From IMG/VR virus record IMGVR_UViG_3300047553_000177, positions 1 to 64,000 of that record: 64,000 bases of DNA, one strand, 5' to 3'. The notes beneath the pieces were generated by a model that did no database searches, was not told the DNA's origin, and saw only the letters and a list, made by a program, of their open reading frames with translations. The DNA comes from a virus. Shown one piece after another: positions 26,919 to 32,847 of this stretch (its first letter is position 1; every line of letters starts with the position of its first letter). A program made the translations under genes and the position numbers.

Positions 26919-28852
26919 TTGCTCCAAACTTTAGTAATTGATGTTTCAGCTTTCAATAAGCCATTCTTAATAATAGTGTTTGCTGCCTTCTCCATGAGTT
27001 CAGTCATCTTTAGTTTCCATTCTTCAGCATAATCAATAGGGCAGACTGTATCAATCTGATCATGTACAGTCATTACTATTTTGACTGGTAGATTGTTTTC
27101 TTTAATATGCTTATAAATTAAAACTAAAGCAAGCTTAGTCATATCAGCAGAGCTACCTTGGATAGGAGTATTCTTTGATGCACGTTCGATACTTCCAAGC
27201 TCCATAAAGCTATCTTTATCGTTATACATCTTTGGGGTCCAGCTATTGAACCATCTCTTTCGTTTGAACGGAGGAAATGTTTCAATATAACCATGACGTT
27301 TTCCAAACTCTCCTAATCCATCTAAGAAACTCTGAATCTTAGGGAAGGCTTTGAAGTATTTAGCAATCAATTCTTTTGCTTCTTTTAAGTTGCAATTGAT
27401 TGTTTCAGATAACTTCTTAGGTCCCATCCCATAAGCTAATCCAAAGTTAATCGTCTTAACTTGAGTTCTTAATTTCTTGTGCTCTTTGCAATTGCACTTC
27501 TCTTTTGCTTTTACGTAATCACAATCAGGCTCAGCAGCTTTATTCCATACATCTCCAAATACTAGTTCTGCACATACTGAGTGCAAGTCTTCATTATTTT
27601 CTAGAGCTTTGAGGAATACAGGGTCTTGACTCCCGTATGCAATTACATTTAATTCTTGTGATGAATAGTCACTAGAGACAAATACATATCCTTCAGGGGC
27701 AATGAAACAATTTCTGTACTCGTTAGTAGCAGGGATTTGTTGCATGTTTGGCTCAGAACTACTAACACGACCTGTATCCAGGATTTGTGTGAAATTCGTT
27801 CTGACTTTCTTATCAGCACTTAGGAATGTGTAAAAGTTCTCCCCGAAAGCAGAGGATAACTTATCTTTCTCCTTGTACTTGATATACTCATCAATAAGAT
27901 TATGCTTATACCTATAAGGGGCAAGCTTCTTACCATTAGCACTTTCAAGTTCAGGGACTAGAGTTCTAAATACTTTTAACACTTGAGTAGGGGATGACCA
28001 TTTAACTGTAGAATCTTTTAATTCTTCTACAGGTGTAAATAAATCCATCTGCTTTTGTGCTTTGTATCTAGAAAACCTTTCATCAGCAACAAGAGACTTG
28101 TCTAGTTGTTTCTCTAGTTCAAGTGATGTTGCTTTGTTTCTAACAGCTAGTTTCTTCCAAGCTTCTGTATCAAGGATTAATCCTTCATACTCAATCTCAG
28201 AGAAAACTATTACAGCCATATTCTCAAGCTTAACTACACTACGTAGTTTCTTAAAGTCTATGTCTGCTTGTTGTTTGTGATAAATATCGATTAGATACTC
28301 TACGTCTTTTGAACCATACACAATCTGGTCTACTGTAAAGGGAGTTGATTCTTGTGCTACGAATCTATTTCGTACTTCTTTGTTTAATGTTATCCCTAAG
28401 TAACGTTGTGTAAGCTTGGCAAGAGCAAAGCCATAATCGTCTTTACCACAGTGTAATATCTTCTCAACTAAGAATGTATCGTATACATTATTGAGGCTGA
28501 TATTACAATAGAATTTGAGGAACTTGTAATCGAACTTAGCATTATGAAGTATTTTAATTTTAGAATCATCTTCTAAAACTTCTTTCAACATTGCTATCTC
28601 TTCTTTACTAGTTACTCTGTAGTCAATGACAAATTGTTTCTCTTTGTCACCACATTGAATCATGAGCAATTTCTTTCCTGTGAAGTCGAAACCTTCGGTC
28701 TCGGTATCTACCCCAATCAAATCAATTGATCGTAAGTAATCTACACATTCCTGCATTGTACATGAGTTCAATGGGTATTCAAAGAGATTATCTCCACCAT
28801 TAACTACATAGATAGAATCAGAGTATTTCATTTCTCGTAGATTGATGTGCAT
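26915..28852 (-). CDS. Family A DNA polymerase with 3'-5' exonuclease domain
   Basis: It starts at the ATG at 28852 (MHINLREM), 645 residues. A TTG 15 bases upstream is also possible. The exonuclease domain begins with GVDTETEGF (D49, E51) and includes HNAKFDYKFL near 103-112 and YGSKDVEYL near 179-187. The polymerase domain has TGRVSS at 360-365, motif A DYSSQELN from D395, motif B RTQVKTINFGLAYG at 462-475, and motif C VHDQ at 596-599. It is the replicative polymerase. Family A is one of the two polymerase types found in crAss-like phages. There is no 5' nuclease domain; that activity is encoded at 13086. Confidence 0.95.
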   Translation of the reverse strand: MHINLREMKYSDSIYVVNGGDNLFEYPLNSCTMQECVDYLRSIDLIGVDTETEGFDFTGKKLLMIQCGDKEKQFVIDYRVTSKEEIAMLKEVLEDDSKIKILHNAKFDYKFLKFYCNISLNNVYDTFLVEKILHCGKDDYGFALAKLTQRYLGITLNKEVRNRFVAQESTPFTVDQIVYGSKDVEYLIDIYHKQQADIDFKKLRSVVKLENMAVIVFSEIEYEGLILDTEAWKKLAVRNKATSLELEKQLDKSLVADERFSRYKAQKQMDLFTPVEELKDSTVKWSSPTQVLKVFRTLVPELESANGKKLAPYRYKHNLIDEYIKYKEKDKLSSAFGENFYTFLSADKKVRTNFTQILDTGRVSSSEPNMQQIPATNEYRNCFIAPEGYVFVSSDYSSQELNVIAYGSQDPVFLKALENNEDLHSVCAELVFGDVWNKAAEPDCDYVKAKEKCNCKEHKKLRTQVKTINFGLAYGMGPKKLSETINCNLKEAKELIAKYFKAFPKIQSFLDGLGEFGKRHGYIETFPPFKRKRWFNSWTPKMYNDKDSFMELGSIERASKNTPIQGSSADMTKLALVLIYKHIKENNLPVKIVMTVHDQIDTVCPIDYAEEWKLKMTELMEKAANTIIKNGLLKAETSITKVWSK

Positions 28853-29015
28853 CTTCGTTCTTCTCAATAAAATCGAGAATAGCTTCTACATACTTTTTAT
28901 CGTATGTAACCCCATCAAAGATTACTTTATTACTCTGACAATTTACGTACTCCTTACGTAACTGTACATATCTCCCTGTATCAAGGAGATTTTTAACAAA
29001 CTTCATATGACTCAT
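28818..29015 (-). CDS. Small hypothetical protein before the polymerase
   Basis: It has 65 residues (MSHMKFVKNLLDTGRYVQLR...), basic in the first half and helical at the end (AILDFIEKNEDAH). It overlaps the start of the polymerase gene by about 35 bases, implying coupled translation. It may be a polymerase accessory peptide, but no family is recognised. Confidence 0.55.
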   Translation of the reverse strand: MSHMKFVKNLLDTGRYVQLRKEYVNCQSNKVIFDGVTYDKKYVEAILDFIEKNEDAHQSTRNEIL

Positions 29016-29021
29016 AATTGA

Positions 29022-29288
29022 TTATTTTACATCTTGATCTCCGAACTTTTCTCCGAACTTTTCTCCGTAAGTTTCGTTGTAGTATTCTTTTCCATCTCTA
29101 CTTGTGTCAATCATACACATTCCTTTACATCCATGATTAGCCGCTTTAATAATCTGCTCCTTCTCCATTTGCTTGGCTTGTTCCATTAACTTATAAATAC
29201 TTCCAATTTGCTCAGGAGATAAGTCACCAATCATATCGTCGGTTAAATTATTCCAGAACCATTCAACCGCAGTTTGTTTCTTTTCCAT
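29022..29288 (-). CDS. Hypothetical protein with short C-terminal repeat
   Basis: It has 88 residues. The first two thirds are helical (IGSIYKLMEQAKQMEKEQII). Near the end a 12-base unit is repeated in tandem and encodes GEKFGEKFGDQ. The leader matches that of the upstream gene (AACTAAATAACTATG), so both may share a translation signal. I recognise no family. Confidence 0.6.
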   Translation of the reverse strand: MEKKQTAVEWFWNNLTDDMIGDLSPEQIGSIYKLMEQAKQMEKEQIIKAANHGCKGMCMIDTSRDGKEYYNETYGEKFGEKFGDQDVK

Positions 29289-29559
29289 AGTTATTTAGTT
29301 TTAAAGGTTTTCTATTTCTTCTTTTACTTTTTCCCAATATGTAAACTGATTTTCTGCTGCTGTTAAATCAATTATAACTATTGAATTTATAATCTCATCT
29401 ACTGCTATCAATGCACATTGTTTGTTTGCATCACAATCAACATTTTTAAGATCAGTTTCAATATTGCAAGGTTCAATACTAATGAATATTTCAACTTTAT
29501 TAAACCTTTTAATTAATTCTTCTGCTTTTTCTTTTGGTGTCATAGTTATTTAGTTTTAA
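29288..29559 (-). repeat. Duplicated leader sequence before two adjacent genes
   Basis: The bases just before the ATGs at 29288 and 29543 read TTTAAAACTAAATAACTATG in both cases. No Shine-Dalgarno is present. An A-rich leader of this type is the usual initiation context in Bacteroidota. The identity suggests recent duplication or a shared regulatory target. Confidence 0.6.
29301..29543 (-). CDS. Hypothetical protein, 80 aa
   Basis: It has 80 residues (MTPKEKAEELIKRFNK...), helical at both ends with a beta-like middle and two cysteines (EPCNIETD, DANKQCALIAVDEI). The layout resembles small helper proteins of Bacteroidota phages that begin TPKEKAxELIxKF. Its leader is nearly identical to that of the next gene. 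It is the first protein gene after the tRNA. Confidence 0.6.
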   Translation of the reverse strand: MTPKEKAEELIKRFNKVEIFISIEPCNIETDLKNVDCDANKQCALIAVDEIINSIVIIDLTAAENQFTYWEKVKEEIENL

Positions 29560-29565
29560 AGTTAG

Positions 29566-29659
29566 TAGCACAGACAGGATTCGAACCTGTACGTAAGGAT
29601 TAACGTGTAGCCTTACTCTCTTATTTATTAATAGCGTCTACCATTCCGCCACCTGACTA
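29566..29659 (-). tRNA. tRNA-Leu-like gene, probable anticodon UAA, irregular stems
   Basis: The minus strand has GGTGGCGGAATGGTAGACGC, the D-arm signature of tRNA-Leu. A long variable arm (GTAAGG with CCTTAC) follows, then a T arm (ACAGG TTCGAAT CCTGT). The best anticodon loop is AATAAAT between CTATT and AAGAG, which puts UAA at 34-36 but A instead of U at position 33 and one mismatch in the stem. The acceptor TAGTCAG pairs with CTGTGCTA only with one bulged base. It may read UUA codons, which are abundant here, or it may be decaying. The ends are uncertain by a few bases. Confidence 0.7.
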
Positions 29660-29663
29660 TGTT

Positions 29664-29758
29664 ACTATTAGCTCTTTAGCATTCTACTCCCTGCATGACG
29701 GAATTGTATCTTACTTAGCCCTACGTCCTCAGTACGGGTACTAAAGTTTACTAATAGT
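29664..29758 (-). ncRNA. Structured RNA domain next to the tRNA
   Basis: ACTATTAG (29664-29671) pairs with CTAATAGT (29751-29758). Inside it CTTTAG (29674-29679) pairs with CTAAAG (29741-29746). The interior holds CCCTAC and GTACGGG, which nearly pair. There is no plausible open reading frame on either strand. It begins 5 bases upstream of the tRNA and is probably one domain of a larger minus-strand RNA reaching 30009. Confidence 0.55.
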
Positions 29759-29761
29759 TTT

Positions 29762-29787
29762 GCCTTTTTAAACGACGTCGAGAAGGC
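29762..29787 (-). ncRNA. Hairpin of the structured RNA region
   Basis: GCCTT (29762-29766) and AAGGC (29783-29787) close a loop that contains the self-complementary CGACGTCG (29773-29780). It adjoins the domain at 29664-29758 with only 3 bases between. Confidence 0.45.
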
Positions 29788-29887
29788 TAACTCTATCTCC
29801 TATACGATGAGAACAGTTTCATGATAAATCAGAGGAGTTACTGTGTTTTACGATCTCCTGGCCAACGGAGCTATTGCTTTAAATAAG

Positions 29888-30009
29888 ATAATCACAGTAC
29901 CAGTTTACTAGAGTTTAGAATAGTTAGATATGTATGTACATCTCAATCTAACATCTTTCATCCAAGGTGTTGGTAGCTAGCCATTTGCACGAGCTAGTAC
30001 CGTGATTAT
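29888..30009 (-). ncRNA. Structured RNA domain closed by a 13-bp helix
   Basis: ATAATCACAGTAC (29888-29900) pairs with GTACCGTGATTAT (29997-30009). On the plus strand one pair is A-C, but on the minus strand it is a G-U wobble, so the minus strand forms all 13 pairs. Inside are further helices, including GTTAGAT with ATCTAAC and CTAGC with GCTAG. With the two domains nearer the tRNA it makes a non-coding RNA candidate of about 350 bases. Confidence 0.6.
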
Positions 30010-30045
30010 TATGTGTCTAAAGTTAAATAACAAATCGATACAAAA

Positions 30046-30063
30046 GAGACAAACCCCCGTCTC
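30046..30063 (-). terminator. Candidate minus-strand terminator
   Basis: GAGAC and GTCTC pair around AAACCCCC. On the minus strand the stem is followed by TTTTGT. It lies between the small protein gene ending at 30101 and the structured RNA starting near 30009, and could separate the two transcripts. Confidence 0.5.
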
Positions 30064-30100
30064 TAATGTATCATTTGTTCTATAAGTGGTATATTATCCA

Positions 30101-30268
30101 CTACTCTCTCACTAATCTAACCCCTAAACGAAAGGGTCCAAATAAGAATGCAAGCCAATATGAATCGGCAACATCAGGGAGACATTCCCCAAAAGCAATG
30201 GTTGGAATGAAAATGAATACTTTCTTTTCCGTAGTCAACCATATTTGTATGTGATATTTTGGTTTCAT
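30101..30268 (-). CDS. 55-residue protein overlapping the lipoprotein gene
   Basis: The ATG at 30268 overlaps the stop of the lipoprotein gene (ATGA), and the frame runs to TAG at 30101. The product starts MKPKYHIQIWLTTEKKVFIF and ends with FLFGPFRLGVRLVRE. It has two moderately hydrophobic stretches (VFIFIPTIAFG and YWLAFLFGPF) and may sit at the membrane. The overlap and protein-like content support it. The function is unknown, but its pairing with the lipoprotein suggests an envelope role. The opposite-strand frame at 30066-30254 is a shadow. Confidence 0.65.
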   Translation of the reverse strand: MKPKYHIQIWLTTEKKVFIFIPTIAFGECLPDVADSYWLAFLFGPFRLGVRLVRE

Positions 30269-30441
30269 CTCCATAAATAGTTTTCTGTTAATCTATATTT
30301 TGGTTTTTTAACATGAACAGGATTGTCAATACTTGGACAATGTTGTGGATCAATCGTATTATATACATGATCTGGAATTTCCTTAATTGTTGTACAGCTT
30401 GATATGAGTACAACAGAGATTAGTAATAATAAAGTTTTCAT
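30265..30441 (-). CDS. Small outer-membrane lipoprotein
   Basis: The start is the ATG at 30441 (MKTLLLLISVVLISSCTTIK); the longer TTG-started form would spoil the signal peptide. It has 58 residues. A lipobox (LISSC) places the lipidated cysteine at residue 16, leaving about 43 mature residues rich in proline and basic residues. The size recalls an outer spanin (Rz1-like), but it is far from the lysis cassette and on the early strand, so a superinfection-exclusion lipoprotein is equally possible. Confidence 0.65.
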   Translation of the reverse strand: MKTLLLLISVVLISSCTTIKEIPDHVYNTIDPQHCPSIDNPVHVKKPKYRLTENYLWR

Positions 30442-30454
30442 GATCTTAAATGTT

Positions 30455-30589
30455 TTAATTAATAGGTTCTGCAAGAACTATATCAGTTCCTTCTTGTTGA
30501 GATCTTCTTACTGCAAAATCTCTGTTAGTTGTTACACAGTTTAATCCATTAGACAGTGTATAAATATACAAGTAATATTCTTGTTCCAT
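30455..30589 (-). CDS. 44-residue micro-protein
   Basis: The frame starts at the ATG at 30589 (MEQEYYLYIYTLSNGLNCV...) and ends with TAA at 30455, just before the lipoprotein gene. The content (aromatic N terminus, then TTNRDFAVRRSQQEGTDIV) looks coding rather than random, and it fills a gap in a tightly packed strand. No family or membrane segment is recognised. Confidence 0.55.
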   Translation of the reverse strand: MEQEYYLYIYTLSNGLNCVTTNRDFAVRRSQQEGTDIVLAEPIN

Positions 30590-30629
30590 TGATTTGTAAA
30601 TGAGTTTAGTTAAACAAAAGTAAAAGAAT

Positions 30630-30651
30630 CTAGGGGAAATTAATCCCCTAG
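30630..30651 (-). terminator. Terminator after the gene at 30703
   Basis: CTAGGGG (30630-30636) pairs with CCCCTAG (30645-30651) around AAATTAAT. On the minus strand the stem is followed by ATTCTTTTACTTT. It would end the transcript of the gene at 30703-31287. Confidence 0.8.
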
Positions 30652-30702
30652 AAACTTTCTTAAACAGCGACCAATTATACTAGTTCGAATCGAATGTTAT
30701 CA

Positions 30703-31287
30703 CTAGTTATTGATTTCTCCTGTTATTACAGACGTAGCTGTAACTGCTTTAGAGCCATCCATTGGCAAGAACACATGAGCTGCTTTATCTAAGCAAATCG
30801 TAGTGTTAGCAAAGATGTGTTTGCCATTGTGATAGCAATACTCACCGTCTTTACCTTTACGTTTAGCACTTGTTTCCAAGTTAGCTAATTGATACTCAGT
30901 ACCTTCGGTGGTCTCAAGAACCTGTACTTTAATGTTTCGTGGAGTACCACTGATATTAGCTACAGGATTTAAAACATTAAGTTGTAATGTTTCTCTTCCG
31001 TAACTGTCAGTAACCCAGTCAGCATTATCTGACATGTCAATGCCAAATACATTGTAGACATCAGCAACAGCTGCTGTCATCCATGCTCGTCTTGCTCCAC
31101 CTTGTGAGAAACGTGGATCACTAGCATTTAATAGTGCCAATAGATTTACAGAATTAGATCCGTTTTCGAGAATCTCTGCAAATTCTAATTGAATTTTGTT
31201 ACCAGCAACTTTCCTAGCCGATACCATCAAGGTCTGTCCAACCTGCAATCCCTGCAAGCTTCCAGAATTTAGAGTGTTTTTACTCAT
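30703..31287 (-). CDS. Hypothetical early protein, possibly nucleic-acid binding
   Basis: The likely start is the ATG at 31287 (MSKNTLNSGSLQGLQVGQTL), 194 residues; a TTG-type start gives ten more. The N-terminal half is beta-rich, and the C-terminal half has a basic segment (SAKRKGKDGEYCYHNGKHIF). It has its own terminator and stands alone behind the large structured RNA region, so it is probably strongly expressed early. An SSB-like or DNA-coating role is conceivable, but I see no diagnostic motif. Confidence 0.6.
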   Translation of the reverse strand: MSKNTLNSGSLQGLQVGQTLMVSARKVAGNKIQLEFAEILENGSNSVNLLALLNASDPRFSQGGARRAWMTAAVADVYNVFGIDMSDNADWVTDSYGRETLQLNVLNPVANISGTPRNIKVQVLETTEGTEYQLANLETSAKRKGKDGEYCYHNGKHIFANTTICLDKAAHVFLPMDGSKAVTATSVITGEINN

Positions 31288-31325
31288 GATTTTTATATGT
31301 GATTTATGTAAATCCAAGATTAAAT

Positions 31326-31450
31326 AACATTGCAGCAGACAAACCCTTCATGATGGCCCATTGCCATTCTTTTTAGCTGTCTATTCTGTGCACAAATAAC
31401 TATCTCTACTATAACTTTTCTTGAGGATTCGAGATAGATGCTGCAATGTT
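31326..31450 (-). ncRNA. Structured RNA unit 1, closed by a 12-bp helix
   Basis: AACATTGCAGCA (31326-31337) pairs perfectly with TGCTGCAATGTT (31439-31450). Inside, CTATCTC (31400-31406) pairs with GAGATAG (31431-31437), and GGCCCATTGCC forms a small hairpin. There is no open reading frame of note. It is the member of the array nearest the start of the gene at 31287. Confidence 0.6.
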
Positions 31451-31589
31451 GTACCCCTCTGCACTCAGTTGTAATACTTCATAGCCTATAGACCACAAAT
31501 AAATTGTGTATGGAATAATTCTTACATACTTCATATTACAAACTGCTCACCCTTGGGAAGTGAGTTATGGTGCATTAGCAAAGCAGTTT
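31449..31589 (-). ncRNA. Structured RNA unit 2 (first tandem copy)
   Basis: On the plus strand the unit begins with TTGTACCCCTCTGCACTCAG. One arm pairs CAGTTGTAATA (31466-31476) with TATTACAAACTG (31534-31545) with one bulge. A hairpin pairs CTCAC (31546-31550) with GTGAG (31560-31564) around CCTTGGGAA. AAACTGCT (31540-31547) can also pair with AGCAGTTT (31582-31589), so alternative folds exist. The downstream copy keeps the same elements with different helix sequences. Confidence 0.65.
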
Positions 31590-31605
31590 ATACACTTGCT
31601 TAGGT

Positions 31606-31763
31606 GTTTGTACCACTCTGCATTCAGTGTAACACACTTGCCCTCCAACCGTCATAGTAATTTACTATTAGGGTAACAGTAATCTGCAAGCTCTATTCCT
31701 GTTCACGCTACCTGTGTTACACTGCCAACCCTTGTGAAGTTGGAATGATGCATTAATACAAAC
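31606..31763 (-). ncRNA. Structured RNA unit 3 (second tandem copy, covarying)
   Basis: GTTTGTA (31606-31612) pairs with TACAAAC (31757-31763) and closes the unit. CAGTGTAACACA (31625-31636) pairs perfectly with TGTGTTACACTG (31713-31724). A hairpin pairs CCAAC (31725-31729) with GTTGG (31739-31743) around CCTTGTGAA. Against unit 2, the opening 21 bases differ at two positions and the hairpin stem differs by two compensatory pair changes while the loop is kept, which is direct covariation evidence for an RNA fold. Confidence 0.7.
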
Positions 31764-31821
31764 CAACAACATCTCAGTCGAAAGACTTGTATCGACAAAT
31801 CAGACCTTGATGCTGTTGGTT
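31761..31821 (-). ncRNA. Structured RNA unit 4, long stem with inner hairpins
   Basis: AACCAACAACATC (31761-31773) pairs with GATGCTGTTGGTT (31809-31821). The single plus-strand A-C mismatch becomes a U-G wobble on the minus strand. Inside, AGTC GAAA GACT (31776-31787) forms a compact hairpin, and TGT/ACA a small second one. It is the unit closest to the promoter side of the early operon. Confidence 0.6.
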
Positions 31822-31826
31822 AATGA

Positions 31827-31925
31827 TTATAAAACTGGTGACATTAGGAAACAAAGTATAACAAACAACCAGATAGTTGTTGATATAGTAGCTCCTAATA
31901 TGAATGACTTCTCTTCTGTTTTCAT
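31827..31925 (-). CDS. 32-residue membrane micro-protein
   Basis: The frame from the ATG at 31925 to TAA at 31827 encodes MKTEEKSFILGATISTTIWL followed by a hydrophobic end (FVILCFLMSPVL). A charged head and one membrane helix make a plausible single-pass micro-protein. It starts the leftward transcript just before the structured RNA array. It has an A+T-rich leader and no Shine-Dalgarno. The function is unknown. Confidence 0.55.
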   Translation of the reverse strand: MKTEEKSFILGATISTTIWLFVILCFLMSPVL

Positions 31926-31950
31926 AACAATGTGTTATAAAGTTTAGATG

Positions 31951-31972
31951 GACTAATTTGTAGGCATTAGTC
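31951..31972. other. 7-bp hairpin upstream of the micro-protein
   Basis: GACTAAT (31951-31957) pairs with ATTAGTC (31966-31972) around TTGTAGGC. It lies in the otherwise empty stretch 31926-32069, between two minus-strand small genes. There is no T run, so it is more likely a leader structure than a terminator. Confidence 0.4.
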
Positions 31973-32058
31973 TGATTGCCTTGAAAGGGTTGTGGAGATC
32001 CTGGTAATCAATTACTTAACAACGAAGTGATGATTATTCCCTATATCCCCTGGGTCCC

Positions 32059-32084
32059 GAAGGAACTCCTTAGAGGAGTCCTTC
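32059..32084 (-). other. Strong hairpin overlapping the stop of the small gene at 32070
   Basis: GAAGG and CCTTC, with ACTCCT and AGGAGT inside, form an 11-bp stem with one bulged A and a TAG loop. The stop codon of the small gene lies in the loop and stem. No U run follows on the minus strand, so it may protect an mRNA end or act as a weak terminator. Confidence 0.5.
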
Positions 32085-32228
32085 AGTTGTGGCCCATTCC
32101 ACAGCAGCATCAAACTGCACATGGTCAGCTGGGACCCATAGCATGTCTTCCTTTGGCATCTTGCCAGATTGGAATACGATCTTGCCTGACTTAATCAAAA
32201 GTCCTTTAGGTGTAAGATAAGCTTTCAT
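32070..32228 (-). CDS. Small hypothetical protein, 52 aa
   Basis: The start chosen is the ATG at 32228 (MKAYLTPKGLLIKSGKIVFQ); a TTG-started frame to 32300 is longer but lacks support. The C-terminal part (PADHVQFDAAVEWATTEGLL) is helical and protein-like. The G+C content of this stretch looks higher than its surroundings. A GCCGG/CCGGC hairpin just upstream could control translation. The function is unknown. Confidence 0.45.
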   Translation of the reverse strand: MKAYLTPKGLLIKSGKIVFQSGKMPKEDMLWVPADHVQFDAAVEWATTEGLL

Positions 32229-32300
32229 AAGATTGGTGCCGGGGGGTTTGATCCGGCAATAGTTAGTGGGGTCTTTGAATCTGTAGGATAACACTCTCAA

Positions 32301-32497
32301 AAAATTCCCATCAAAAAAAATTTTCCCCCAAAAAAATTCTATCTACTTTAAAGGTGGTTAATTCGAGACCTTTAGATGTTTGGTTGGTTAGTGCTACTAC
32401 CCATCTTGTTAATATCAACCTAATGATGTTTTTAGGTGTAGGTGAGTTAGTTGGTTCCTTACGAGGACAGTTTGTCCCTGGGTAGTAGAGTCACGTT
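32301..32497. other. Non-coding stretch with homopolymer runs
   Basis: I see no credible gene. It begins with A and C runs (AAAAAATTCCCATC, AAAAAAAATTTTCCCCC), suited to easy melting, and holds one small hairpin, GGACA GTT TGTCC at 32465-32477. It adjoins the repeat cluster proposed as origin. Confidence 0.5.
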
Positions 32498-32617
32498 TAT
32501 TGCACAAAATACTGGACATTTTGCATAAGGGGTTTGGCAAAAATTTTCCACTAAGCCATAGGGGGGTTGGGGATTATTTTCCACTAAAGGGCTGATTCTG
32601 GTGAATATTTTCCACAA
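32498..32617. repeat. DnaA-box-like repeat cluster, candidate replication origin
   Basis: ATTTTCCAC occurs three times on the plus strand, at 32543, 32576 and 32607, spaced 33 and 31 bases (about three helical turns). The third copy extends to TTTTCCACA (32608-32616), a full match to the DnaA box consensus TTWTNCACA; the other two match 8 of 9. TATTGCACA at 32498-32506 also matches 8 of 9. The cluster lies in intergenic DNA between the leftward and rightward operons, a typical origin site. The reading frame on the minus strand at 32459-32656 is judged non-coding. Confidence 0.5.
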
Positions 32618-32730
32618 TAGCTGTCGCAAAAGTTTACTATACTTTCCCCCAAGCATGTCACAATTTTTAAAATATTTGTGACAGATGTGGTTTTTAACAT
32701 CTACCTAATATATACCCGTTAGGAGTACTT

Positions 32731-32768
32731 GGTATAATACCTAAAGGTATAATGTACCCTATAGGGTA
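32731..32768. promoter_or_regulatory. Palindromic operator-like cluster
   Basis: GGTATAATACC (32731-32741) is a perfect palindrome. GGTAT...TACC (32746-32758) repeats the half-site. TACCCTATAGGGTA (32755-32768) is a perfect 14-bp palindrome. Repeated GGTA/TACC half-sites upstream of the rightward promoter suggest binding of a dimeric repressor or activator. Confidence 0.55.
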
Positions 32769-32778
32769 TCGGAAGAGC

Positions 32779-32809
32779 TTGTAACATTTTTACCTTGTTT
32801 TTGTTACAA
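32779..32809 (+). promoter_or_regulatory. Inverted repeat TTGTAAC...GTTACAA
   Basis: TTGTAAC (32779-32785) and GTTACAA (32803-32809) are perfect inverted copies 17 bases apart, just upstream of the -7 box at 32836. It may be a second regulator site or part of the promoter architecture. Confidence 0.45.
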
Positions 32810-32835
32810 AAAGTATAAAGTTAAGATAGCTTGCT

Positions 32836-32843
32836 TATATTTG
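32836..32843 (+). promoter_or_regulatory. TATATTTG -7 box of the rightward small-gene cluster
   Basis: TATATTTG fits TAnnTTTG and is followed by TCAA and the ATG at 32848, as at 5915-5927 (TATATTTGCAAT then ATG). The -33 element is poor, so activation by a phage factor at the palindromes upstream is plausible. Confidence 0.5.
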
Positions 32844-32847
32844 TCAA

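Noticed and set aside
29022-29075. 12-base tandem repeat as a minisatellite
   Set aside because: It has only two full units and is in frame within a gene (GEKFGEKFGDQ).
29566-30009. Group I intron, RNase P RNA or tmRNA
   Set aside because: I looked for their core motifs near the tRNA and found no convincing P7/P3 pair, no GAGGAAAGTCC-like block and no tag reading frame.
30066-30254. 62-residue plus-strand frame
   Set aside because: It lies opposite the 55-residue minus-strand gene at 30101-30268, which overlaps its neighbour as ATGA; the plus frame has no promoter or context.
15091-30268. Genome-wide reassignment of TGA
   Set aside because: TGA ends the polymerase gene, the lipoprotein gene and others with a following ATG overlap, so only the isolated case at 20828 is notable.
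32459-32656. 65-residue minus-strand frame
   Set aside because: It is built on the TTTTCCAC repeats, has low-quality composition and no start context; the region looks like an origin.
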